From Desulfobacterales bacterium (lineage in GTDB: Bacteria; Desulfobacterota; Desulfobacteria; Desulfobacterales; JAHEIW01), in NCBI GenBank assembly GCA_020348305.1, contig CP070746.1, positions 4,681,933-4,745,932 on the forward strand: a DNA stretch of 64,000 nucleotides. Direction: 5' to 3'. Made by a program: the position numbers and the translations under genes. Under the pieces are notes generated by a model. It was given only the letters and a program-made list of their open reading frames with translations, did not search any database and was not told where the DNA came from. Below, in pieces: positions 38,780 to 47,012 of the stretch (position 1 is the stretch's first letter; each line of letters starts with the position of its first letter).

Positions 38780-40974
38780 AGTGGGTTATCTCCGCAGAAG
38801 ATATTCAAGATGAAGATCGGCAGCGTGTCGGCGGAAAAGGATATGCCCTGGTATTGATGGCCAAAAACGGTTTTCAAATTCCGGAGACCGTTTGCATATC
38901 CAGTGATGCATATCAGGAATACGTCGATCACACAGGACTGCGGGAGCGGATTCAACTTGAGCTGCATCGCAAAAATTTTAAGGAAATGCGATGGGAAGAG
39001 ATCTGGGATTGTGCGACCCGCATCCGCAACATGTTTCTGCAGAAGCAGATTCCGGATCATATCGCAAACCGCTTAAAGGCCGCGATTCAGGTCCGCTTTC
39101 AAGATGAACCGGTGGCAGTGCGTTCATCAGCACCGGAGGAAGACACCGCCAAGGCATCTTTTGCCGGGTTACACGAGTCCTATATTAATATCAGCGGAAT
39201 TAATGCGATCCTGGAACATATCCGTAAAGTGTGGGCCTCGCTGTGGTCTGACGCGGCGCTATTGTATCGCCAGGAAATCGGTTTAAGTGTTGAAAAAAGT
39301 ACGATGGCTGTGGTGATCCAGGCAATTGTACCCGGCGATCGATCCGGAGTGGTATTTACTCAAAACCCGAATGATGCCTCCCAGGGCGTGATTGAATCCG
39401 TTTACGGTTTAAATCAGGGGCTGGTCGACGGTACGGTCGATCCGGACCGCTGGATACTGGATAGACAAACCCATCGGATAATTTCCCATACACCGGCGAC
39501 CCGCCGCTACTGGATGGTTCCGATTGAACAAGGGGTTCAGTTGAATCCGTTGCCCGAAAGCATGTCCCGGATGCCGCCGCTGAACACACAAAAAACCCGG
39601 GAAGTATTCGGCCAAGCCTGCCGGGCAGAAGATTTCTTCGGCACACCCCAGGACGTTGAATGGACATACAAGGATCGGTCTTTGGTTATCCTGCAGTCAC
39701 GTCCCATTACAACCCTTTCCACCGGCAAAACCGAAGACAACCGCGGCTGGTATTTGAGTTTGCACCGCAGTTTTGAGAATCTGAAATCGCTGCGAAAAAA
39801 AATCGAAGAAGAGCTGATTCCGGGCATGAGCGCTGCCGCGGAGGAAATGGCGGCCACCGATTTAACCCGGTTATCCGATCGATCGCTGGCGCAAGAAATC
39901 AGTCGTCGCTGGGAAATCAACCACAAATGGGTCAACATATACTGGGATGAGTTTATTCCCTTTGCCCATGGTGTGCGATTATTTGGTCAGGTATACAATG
40001 ATGCCATCAAGCCCGAAGATCCTTATGAGTTTGTCGACCTGCTTACCCAAACGGAAATGGCCAGTCTGGAGCGCAACCGCATGCTGGAGGATCTGGCTGC
40101 GCAGATTCGCAACGATCGCCGGCTGGCCGAGCAATTACAAAAAGGCCTTTATGCCGAAGCCGATCCTGATTTTATTACCCAAATTGATTCATTTATTCTA
40201 AAATTTGGCGACCTTTCCTGTGCCGTGACCGGTGGGAGCCAGTGTGCTCAGGATTCGGAACCGTTAATAAAGATTTTGCTTGAAATGGCAAATCATCCAC
40301 CCGCTCCACTCGGCCGCCGGAAATCCCAAAAAGCGCAATTGCTCAAAGAAAAATTTTTAGCATGCTTTGCGGGCGATCGACGAACCCAGGCCCTTGAGCT
40401 GCTCGATTTGGCCCGCACCAGCTATCAATTAAGAGATGACGACAATATTTACCTGGGAAGAATCGAGGCCCAGGTACTGGCAGCAATCCGAGAAGCCCGA
40501 CAACGAATTGAAAACACGCAATCCGGGAATTCTGACGATTCGGCGACCAACGAACTGGAAGCGGTGTTGGCCGATCTGGATCATCGGACAGAAATCCCCA
40601 ACCCCTACCGCCAGAAGGCCGGGGCGATCTTTGATATCAAACCCAGGCAGTTGATCGGCCAGCCGGGGGGTCCCGGTATTGCACGAGGCAGTGCACGGGT
40701 GATTCGGCAACACGCCGATCTAGCGGATTTTAAGAACGGAGAAGTTTTGGTGTGTGATGCGGTGGACCCCAACATGACCTTTGTGGTGCCCCTGGCTTCA
40801 GCCGTGGTGGAGCGCAGAGGCGGCATGTTGATCCACGGGGCTATCATCGCTCGAGAATACGGACTGCCCTGTGTCACCGGTATTCCGGACGCCACAGCCG
40901 TAATTGAGACCGGAGACATAATCACCGTGGACGGCTATTTGGGGATAGTTACCTTAGGAACGGGTGATATTTAG
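38776..40974 (+). CDS. PEP-synthase/rifampin-phosphotransferase-like dikinase
   Basis: A 732-residue protein. The N-terminal PPDK-type ATP-grasp domain spans about residues 1-320 (VGGKGYALVLMAKNGFQIPE, AVRSSAPEEDTAKASFAGLHES, DPDRWILD, QDVEWTYKD). A helical middle region of about 300 residues follows, then a C-terminal swivelling domain whose phospho-His is H687 (MLIHGAIIAREYGLPCVTG). The PEP/pyruvate-binding barrel of PEP synthase is absent. The order ATP-grasp, middle, His is that of rifampin phosphotransferases. The middle domain's ligand is unknown, so antibiotic phosphorylation is only one possibility. It is translationally coupled to the PNPOx-like gene upstream. Confidence 0.8.
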   Translation: MKWVISAEDIQDEDRQRVGGKGYALVLMAKNGFQIPETVCISSDAYQEYVDHTGLRERIQLELHRKNFKEMRWEEIWDCATRIRNMFLQKQIPDHIANRLKAAIQVRFQDEPVAVRSSAPEEDTAKASFAGLHESYINISGINAILEHIRKVWASLWSDAALLYRQEIGLSVEKSTMAVVIQAIVPGDRSGVVFTQNPNDASQGVIESVYGLNQGLVDGTVDPDRWILDRQTHRIISHTPATRRYWMVPIEQGVQLNPLPESMSRMPPLNTQKTREVFGQACRAEDFFGTPQDVEWTYKDRSLVILQSRPITTLSTGKTEDNRGWYLSLHRSFENLKSLRKKIEEELIPGMSAAAEEMAATDLTRLSDRSLAQEISRRWEINHKWVNIYWDEFIPFAHGVRLFGQVYNDAIKPEDPYEFVDLLTQTEMASLERNRMLEDLAAQIRNDRRLAEQLQKGLYAEADPDFITQIDSFILKFGDLSCAVTGGSQCAQDSEPLIKILLEMANHPPAPLGRRKSQKAQLLKEKFLACFAGDRRTQALELLDLARTSYQLRDDDNIYLGRIEAQVLAAIREARQRIENTQSGNSDDSATNELEAVLADLDHRTEIPNPYRQKAGAIFDIKPRQLIGQPGGPGIARGSARVIRQHADLADFKNGEVLVCDAVDPNMTFVVPLASAVVERRGGMLIHGAIIAREYGLPCVTGIPDATAVIETGDIITVDGYLGIVTLGTGDI

Positions 40975-41071
40975 AGCTGTTATCCAAATAATCATCTCTG
41001 GTCTAATGGCCCGCCGGCAAATGCAAATCGGCTTCGAATTGCGCACGTACTGAGGGAATTGAAATACAGAT

Positions 41072-41497
41072 CTACAACTCCTGAAAATGAGTCTCGCTGA
41101 GACCATTGAGCAGAAGGAAAGAGCCGACTTTGATACAAAAAATTTCCGCATCCGCATGATCGATAAAATCGGCTAATTGGGGGTGTGTTTTGAGCAACAT
41201 TTTTCTGACCCTGGATCGTTTGGCGTCGTCTGCGATCTCATGGAAAGAACCCTCCACTGTGAGTGCCTGAACGCGGTCGCGGGGTGTTATTTCGCGCGAG
41301 TCAATCAGCAGACTGACCACAGGATTTTCCATCAGATTTTTGTATTTTTGCGTATTTCTGTGAGTCACCATGTAAATTTCTTCGCAGGATTCGTCGGTCA
41401 CATAGGCCATTAGGGAACAATAAGGTTTTCCGCCGGTATCTGTCGCCAGCACACAGATGTTTTTTTCTCTGGCCAGGGCTTTCATCTGGTCTAACAT
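41072..41497 (-). CDS. Pyridoxamine-5'-phosphate-oxidase-like flavoprotein (second copy)
   Basis: A 141-residue split-barrel flavin-binding protein: NICVLATDTGGKPYCSLMAY, then HRNTQKYKNLMENPVVSLLID. It shares the same plan and several positions with the product of 38324-38779, so the two are probably paralogues flanking the dikinase. It is convergent to the dikinase, ending about 100 bases from it. The function is unknown; members bind FMN or heme. Confidence 0.8.
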   Translation of the reverse strand: MLDQMKALAREKNICVLATDTGGKPYCSLMAYVTDESCEEIYMVTHRNTQKYKNLMENPVVSLLIDSREITPRDRVQALTVEGSFHEIADDAKRSRVRKMLLKTHPQLADFIDHADAEIFCIKVGSFLLLNGLSETHFQEL

Positions 41498-41652
41498 GGT
41501 TATTTAGCTCCCCTTGTTCGACTTTTATAATATTTTGATAAATACCATAATTGTTGCTATAGAAAAATGACATTTATCGAAAAATACGCTTAAATGTTGC
41601 AGTTTTGCCTTCATATCGTTGAACGACCATTCAGTTCGGGAAGGGGTTTGGC

Positions 41653-42603
41653 ATGGAAGAAAAAGTAAGAATCGGAATCAGCAGCTGTCTGCTCGGTAAT
41701 CCGGTGCGCTGGAATTCCGGTCATAAGCTCGATCGATACCTGACGGATACGCTGGGCCAGTTTGTTGAATATGTTCCGGTTTGCCCTGAAGTAGAAGCCG
41801 GTTTTGGCGTACCCAGGGAATCTTTTCGGCTGGTCGGCGATCCTGAAAACCCCCGTCTGATCACTTTCAAGAGTAAAACGGATCATACCGGTCAAATGCT
41901 TCGCTGGGCCAAAAAGCGCGTAAAAGAACTCGAAAAAGAAGATCTGTGCGGCTTTATTTTCAAAAGCGATTCCCCCAGCAGCGGCATGATCCGGGTGAAA
42001 GTGTACAACCAAAAGGGAATGCCGGAAAAAAAAGGGGTGGGCATATTCGCGCGGGCCTTCATGGATCATTTTCCGCTCATACCGGTTGAAGATGACGGTC
42101 GTCTCCACGATCCGAAGATCCGTGAAAATTTTATCGAGCTTATCTTTGCGCTCAAACGTTGGCGGGATGGCCTTGCCAAATCGCCAAGCATGGGAAACCT
42201 GGTGGATTATCATACACGCAACAAGCTTTTGATTCTTTCACACAGTCAGAAGCATTCCAGGCTAATGGGCAAGCTGGTGGCAGACGGCAAGAAAATGCCT
42301 CCAAAAGAACTTTACGAGCAGTATGAGCGCTTTCTGATGGAGGCATTGGCATTGAAAACCACCATTAAGAAAAACAGCAATGTTCTGCAGCATTTGATGG
42401 GGTATTTCAAGAAACAATTGACCGCCGACGAAAAGCAGGAGCTGCTGGAGGTTTTCGAGCAGTACCGCCAGGAACTTGCACCCCTGATTGTGCCGCTTAC
42501 CCTGATTAATCATTATGTGCGCAAATATGATCAACCGTATCTGAAAATGCAAACATATCTGAATCCGCATCCGGTGGAGCTCAAGTTGCGCACCCATGTA
42601 TGA
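41653..42603 (+). CDS. DUF523 and DUF1722 domain protein
   Basis: A 316-residue two-domain protein. The N-terminal DUF523 domain (residues 1-150) has GISSCLLGNPVRWNSGHK, VCPEVEAGFGVPRESFRL and FKSDSPSSGMIRVKVY. The C-terminal DUF1722 domain (YbgA-like) has NLVDYHTRNKLLILSHSQ, GKLVADGKKMPPKELYEQY and LINHYVRKYDQPYLKMQTYL. In many genomes this protein is encoded near photolyases, and two photolyase genes lie about 3-5 kb downstream. The biochemical role is unknown. ATG at 41653 is preceded by GGGAAGGGG. Confidence 0.85.
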   Translation: MEEKVRIGISSCLLGNPVRWNSGHKLDRYLTDTLGQFVEYVPVCPEVEAGFGVPRESFRLVGDPENPRLITFKSKTDHTGQMLRWAKKRVKELEKEDLCGFIFKSDSPSSGMIRVKVYNQKGMPEKKGVGIFARAFMDHFPLIPVEDDGRLHDPKIRENFIELIFALKRWRDGLAKSPSMGNLVDYHTRNKLLILSHSQKHSRLMGKLVADGKKMPPKELYEQYERFLMEALALKTTIKKNSNVLQHLMGYFKKQLTADEKQELLEVFEQYRQELAPLIVPLTLINHYVRKYDQPYLKMQTYLNPHPVELKLRTHV

Positions 42604-42622
42604 TTCTGTCTATGCGCCAGCC

Positions 42623-43261
42623 TTAAAATTTTTCGACAGGTATCAGCACCTCATTGCGGCGCAAAAACCAGGGCATAAACGGCGGATCATAACGTGCCCA
42701 AACTGCGGTGCCTGCTTTGGTTAAACCGCGCCTTCGGATGTATTCTTCCAGCGACGTCTTGTTTTTCTCGTACCCCGCTTCACTCCAGGTCCCTGAATAC
42801 CTCACGGCGGCCATCAGGCGACCGGGTTCTTGTACCAATTTTACCCGCGCGTCTATCGGATCCGGTAGGCTCTCTAAGGTGTACTCCGCCGGCATAAGAA
42901 AAGTTATGCGCCATTGATTATCTTTTTTCTCTTGGTTGACAGGTGCGGTCATGGCAATTTTTTCAGAACCGGCTTCCTGCTCCACGGGAGCGGTCATGGC
43001 GATAGACTGCTTTTTTTTGTTGCCCCCGGATATATAGGCATAGAGTCGGCGAAAACCCTCATTTCCGGCTGCTTTGAGATCACCTTCGACCAACGTCTCA
43101 GCCACGATTTGTGGCGCGTAGCGCCTGATCTCGAATTCATCCTCTTTATCCAAAACAGTGTACTTTGCTTTTTCAACCGCCATCCCCGATTTTGCTACAA
43201 AAAGCGAAGAAACGGTTAAAAGAGCAAACCCAACTATTCCTATATACTTACAAGATTTCAT
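42623..43261 (-). CDS. SOUL-family heme-binding protein
   Basis: A 212-residue protein of the SOUL/HBP family (EFEIRRYAPQIVAETLVEG, FRRLYAYISGGNKKKQSIAMTAPV, FLMPAEYTLESLP, a repeated IAMTAPV, and C-terminal RYDPPFMPWFLRRNEVLI). An N-terminal hydrophobic segment (IGIVGFALLTVSSLFVA) looks like a signal peptide, so it is probably periplasmic. GGAGG eight bases before the ATG at 43261 sets this start; the frame is open to 43357 but without a better site. SOUL proteins occur often beside photolyase genes. It is convergent with the DUF523 gene. Confidence 0.85.
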   Translation of the reverse strand: MKSCKYIGIVGFALLTVSSLFVAKSGMAVEKAKYTVLDKEDEFEIRRYAPQIVAETLVEGDLKAAGNEGFRRLYAYISGGNKKKQSIAMTAPVEQEAGSEKIAMTAPVNQEKKDNQWRITFLMPAEYTLESLPDPIDARVKLVQEPGRLMAAVRYSGTWSEAGYEKNKTSLEEYIRRRGLTKAGTAVWARYDPPFMPWFLRRNEVLIPVEKF

Positions 43262-43871
43262 AAATTTCCTCCATCGTTCACCAATGGGTAAAGGATCCGG
43301 GCCCGGAGGACCCCACTTTGATTTCACCGCAGAGGGGTGAAGTTTACCCTTAGACACCGAATGGAATGATGGAATGGTGGAACAATGGAATATTGGGTAT
43401 AAAAACGCAAATTATCTTGATTTAAATCTTTGATTTACCACATGTATCCAAAAAAGATCTCATCCTTCTGAACCCATTATTCCAACATTCCAATATTCCA
43501 GCATCCCAGGGCATTTGTCTACGGCACAGCCGGTTATCTCTGACCTGACCCAGAGGACCAGGTTTTATATTGTTGAATAAAATAACAACTCAAAGACTGC
43601 TTGCAAGGCAAATGATGTGCGCTCAGGGCTCGATTTGAATCTGTAATGCTCTTTTGTTGACGAAAGCAGTTCAACGAGATATCAATGGAGCTTAAAAAAC
43701 GATCAGTCTTTACACGGCCTACCCGGATTATTACATTAACCCAAGTTCAAAGAAAAAAGGGTCACGTTGACTCACGTGAAATTAATGTGGAGAATTACCC
43801 AGCAATGCAGGACTCACCAATTTTTGCCCTGTTTTCTCCTACTATTATTCCGCTTCTAAAAGGAGTTTGTC
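43262..43871. repeat. Long intergenic region with a 'GGAATATTGG' inverted repeat
   Basis: About 610 bases between divergent genes. TGGAATATTGG (43386-43396) and CCAATATTCCA (43490-43500) are perfect reverse complements. Each is embedded in runs of GGAAT or ATTCC units (43361-43395 and 43478-43505). No coding sequence is supported; the open frame from 43685 overlaps the next gene in another phase. AAAGGAG at 43858-43864 serves the downstream gene. Confidence 0.6.
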
Positions 43872-45416
43872 ATGAAATCAGCTCCCATCCTCGTCACCGG
43901 CGCCACCGGCTATGTCGGCGGGCGACTTATTCCGGCCCTACTCGATGCGGGCTACCGGGTGCGTGCCATGGCTCGCAATCTAGGAAAAATAAGCTGTCGT
44001 CCTTGGTCCGGGCACAGCCGGGTTGAGTTGGTTCGAGGCGATGTTCTGGACCTTGAATCTCTTAAACAGGCAGCTTCCGGGTGCCGGGCTGCCTATTACC
44101 TGGTTCATTCCATGATTGCCCAAGCGGAAAAATTTGTCGAGGCCGATCGCCGGGCGGCCCAAAACATGGCCGCAGCGGCAACCGCTGCAGGATTGGAAAA
44201 AATCATTTACCTCGGCGGACTGGCGGAAACTCGGGATGGAACCTTGAGTAAGCACCTTAAATCACGCATCGAGGTCGCCGATATTCTGCAGGCCGGACCG
44301 GTTCCCACAACCGATTTAAGAACACCGATGATCCTGGGATCAGGTAGTGCTTCCTTCGAGATCCTGCGCTATCTGGTTGAACGCCTGCCCGCCATGATGA
44401 CCCCCCGCTGGGTGCGCTCATTGAATCAGCCGATTGCCATTCGCAATGTCATCACCTATCTTATCGGTTGCCTCGAGCATGAGGAAACCATCGGTCAAAC
44501 TTACGACATTGGTGGTCCGGATATTTTAACCTATCGTAATTTGCTGGATATTTATGCCGAAGAAGCCCATCTTCGCAAACGTCTAATTATTCCAGTGCCG
44601 GTTCTCACGCCTACGCTGAGTGCCCTGTGGATTCATCTGATCAGTCCGGTTCCCACATCCATCGCACTGCCGTTGACCGAAGGTTTGACCAGCGATGCGG
44701 TCTGCACCGAAAATCGGATTCAGTCGATTATTCCGCAAAAATTGCTGACCTGCCGGGAGGCGATCCGGCTGGCGCTGGATCGCATCAAACAGGAACAGGT
44801 GGAAACCTGCTGGATGGATGCGGGCAACTTGCTTGAACCTGAGTGGGCACATTGCGGCGATGCGGAGTGGGCCGGCGGAACCATTATGAATTGCGGCTAT
44901 CGTGCCCGCCTGAAGGCAACGTTTGATGAAGTCTGGCAGCCCGTAAGCCGGATCGGGGGAAAGACCGGATGGTACTTCGGTAATTTTCTATGGCGTCTGC
45001 GAGGAATTATGGATCGACTGGTGGGAGGGGTGGGCCTCAGACGGGGTCGCCGGCATCCCACTGAAATCGGTACCGGCGATGCCCTGGATTTCTGGCGGGT
45101 TTTAGAAGTAAAGGCGCCGCGGCGGCTATTATTGGTGGCGGAGATGAAAACACCCGGTGAGGCAATGCTCGAGTTTCAAATCAATCCTGACGGAAACGGT
45201 CATGTGGAACTTCAAATGCTCTCACGATTTTTACCCAAAGGACTGTTTGGAATTTTCTACTGGTATGCACTTTATCCTTTCCACCAGTTGATTTTCTATG
45301 GCATGCTTAAATCCATTGCGCGATCCATCGGTAAACCGCTTGTTTCCCAACCCCGTCGGTTTACGCCCAAACTGCATAGCGCATGTCGTTTGCCGGAGGC
45401 AAAGACTCCGCCTTGA
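43872..45416 (+). CDS. SDR-family NAD(P)-binding protein with C-terminal DUF2867
   Basis: A 514-residue protein. The N-terminal half is an atypical SDR/NAD(P)-binding Rossmann domain (VTGATGYVGGRLIPALLDAG, LVRGDVLDLESL, YYLVHSM, YLGGLAE, TDLRTPMILGSGSASFEI). The C-terminal half (about 320-500) fits DUF2867, with GWYFGNFLWRLRGIMDRLVG and the FLPKGLFGIFYWYALYPFHQ helix. Such fusions are frequent near photolyase and DUF1722 genes, as here. The reaction is unknown. AAAGGAG lies seven bases before the ATG. Confidence 0.85.
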   Translation: MKSAPILVTGATGYVGGRLIPALLDAGYRVRAMARNLGKISCRPWSGHSRVELVRGDVLDLESLKQAASGCRAAYYLVHSMIAQAEKFVEADRRAAQNMAAAATAAGLEKIIYLGGLAETRDGTLSKHLKSRIEVADILQAGPVPTTDLRTPMILGSGSASFEILRYLVERLPAMMTPRWVRSLNQPIAIRNVITYLIGCLEHEETIGQTYDIGGPDILTYRNLLDIYAEEAHLRKRLIIPVPVLTPTLSALWIHLISPVPTSIALPLTEGLTSDAVCTENRIQSIIPQKLLTCREAIRLALDRIKQEQVETCWMDAGNLLEPEWAHCGDAEWAGGTIMNCGYRARLKATFDEVWQPVSRIGGKTGWYFGNFLWRLRGIMDRLVGGVGLRRGRRHPTEIGTGDALDFWRVLEVKAPRRLLLVAEMKTPGEAMLEFQINPDGNGHVELQMLSRFLPKGLFGIFYWYALYPFHQLIFYGMLKSIARSIGKPLVSQPRRFTPKLHSACRLPEAKTPP

Positions 45417-45608
45417 GGAGGATAAGCTTGTTTCGATTGGTGTATTGAGGCGATCTACTTATACGTCTCTTCTGTAAGTTATTAGTTATTTGTCATTGGC
45501 TAATAATTGCCAGTTGAATCATGTTTGATTTCTTAATTGGATATTAAGGATCGTTCATCGTCTAATAACGAATAACCAATAACCATTAACTTAAGTACTT
45601 GGGGTGAT
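45417..45608. repeat. TTATTAGTTATT-type inverted repeat
   Basis: An AT-rich gap with imperfect inverted repeats: a TAAGTTATTAGTTATTTGTC block near 45474 and an AATAACGAATAACCAATAAC block near 45563. The second, reverse-complemented, reads as a similar GTTATTGGTTATT run. No gene is seen. It resembles other dispersed AT-rich repeats and may be a terminator-like or mobile remnant. Confidence 0.45.
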
Positions 45609-47007
45609 ATGGACTTTCAGACCATTCAAAAATCCCGCATTCAGCTCCTCAATGATGCCGATGCTGCCAAAGGCAATTATTTACTTTACTGGATGCAGCA
45701 ATCCCAGCGAGCTGATTATAATCATGCCCTGGAGTATGCGATCCAGCAGGCCAACCGGCTGGGACAAGGGATTCTGGTCGCATTTGGCCTGATGGATGAT
45801 TATCCCGAGGCCAACCTGCGGCATTACACATTTATGCTGGAGGGGCTGAAGGAAACCCAAAGCAGCCTTGCCAGGCGCGGCATTAAAATGGTCATTCAAA
45901 AGGGGGCACCGGCTAAAGTCGCATTAAAACTTGGCCGCAATGCATCTGTAATTGTATGTGATCGCGGTTACCTGCGGCATCAGAAAGCCTGGCGCGATCA
46001 GGTGGCGCTGCAGGCTGCTTGTCGTGTCGTTCAGGTGGAAAGCGATGCGATCGTTCCGTTGAAAGTGGCTTCCAATGAAGGTGGCTTCCAATAAAGCCGA
46101 GTATGCCGCTCGCACGATTAGGCCCAAGATTCATAAACAGCTCGCTGATTACCTGACTGATTTTAAATCCACCACCGTCAAAAAGTCTTCCTTAAACCTA
46201 AACATCAAAGGGATTGACATTAAAAACATCGACTCTGTTTTGCAAAAGATGAAAATAGACCGTGATGTGCCGCCTGTTACCAATTTTTTTAAAGGCGGAT
46301 CCTCGCGTGCCAAGCAGATATTTAAAAGCTTTCTGCACCAGCACCTGGCCCGCTATGTCGACAATCGCAACCAGCCTCAGACAGATGATATTTCACACAT
46401 GAGCCCCTATTTGCATTTCGGCCAAATTTCACCCCTTTATCTGGCTTTGCAAATTAGTCGAGTCGGCAGTCGTCTGCAACCCGCTAAAGAGGCTTTTCTG
46501 GAAGAGATGATCATACGACGCGAGCTGGCCATGAATTATGTCAACTACACCCCGTACTACGATTCTTATCGGTGTTTGCCGAACTGGGCCCGCCAAACCC
46601 TAACCGAGCACCAAAAAGACTCCCGCGAATATGTCTACACCCGCCGACAACTTGAGAACGCTCAAACGCATGATGAATACTGGAACGCTGCCATGCGGGA
46701 GATGAGATTTACCGGCTTTATGCACAACTACATGCGCATTTACTGGGGCAAGAAAATCTTAGAATGGTCCAAATCTCCGCAACGCACATTTCAAACGACG
46801 CTGGCCATTAACAATAAATATTTTCTTGACGGCCGGGATCCTAACTCCTATACCGGCGTAGCCTGGATTTTCGGCGTGCATGACCGGGCCTGGTTCGAGC
46901 GACCGATATTCGGCAAAATCCGCTACATGGCCGCTTCCGGTTTGGAAAGAAAATGCGATATCCGGGCTTGTGTAAGAAAGGTTGACCAATTGGTAAAAAG
47001 GGTGTGA
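45609..47007 (+). pseudogene. Class II deoxyribodipyrimidine photolyase split by a frameshift
   Basis: CPD photolyase of class II (FAD and light repair pyrimidine dimers). The N-terminal antenna part is 45609-46094 (161 residues, LLYWMQQSQRADYNHALEYA). The catalytic part is 46075-47007 (310 residues, SHMSPYLHFGQISP, FLEEMIIRRELAMNY, TGFMHNYMRIYWGKKILEW, YFLDGRDPNSYTGVAWIFG). They are separated by a +1 shift caused by a 16-base tandem duplication. Removing one copy restores one open frame of about 460 residues reading PLKVASNKAEYAARTIRP. The second part could start at ATG 46075, inside the first ORF, but lacks a clear ribosome binding site. All catalytic-domain landmarks are intact, so the lesion is recent, or an assembly error. 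Confidence 0.85.
46065..46096 (+). repeat. 16-bp tandem duplication inside the photolyase gene
   Basis: GTGGCTTCCAATGAAG (46065-46080) is followed directly by GTGGCTTCCAATAAAG (46081-46096). The copies differ at one base (46077 G, 46093 A). As 16 is not a multiple of three, the duplication shifts frame and introduces the TAA at 46092-46094. Confidence 0.95.
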
Positions 47008-47012
47008 CCATC

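Noticed and set aside
43685-44026. 113-codon open frame before the SDR gene
   Set aside because: It overlaps the SDR start in another phase, has no ribosome binding site and no family resemblance.
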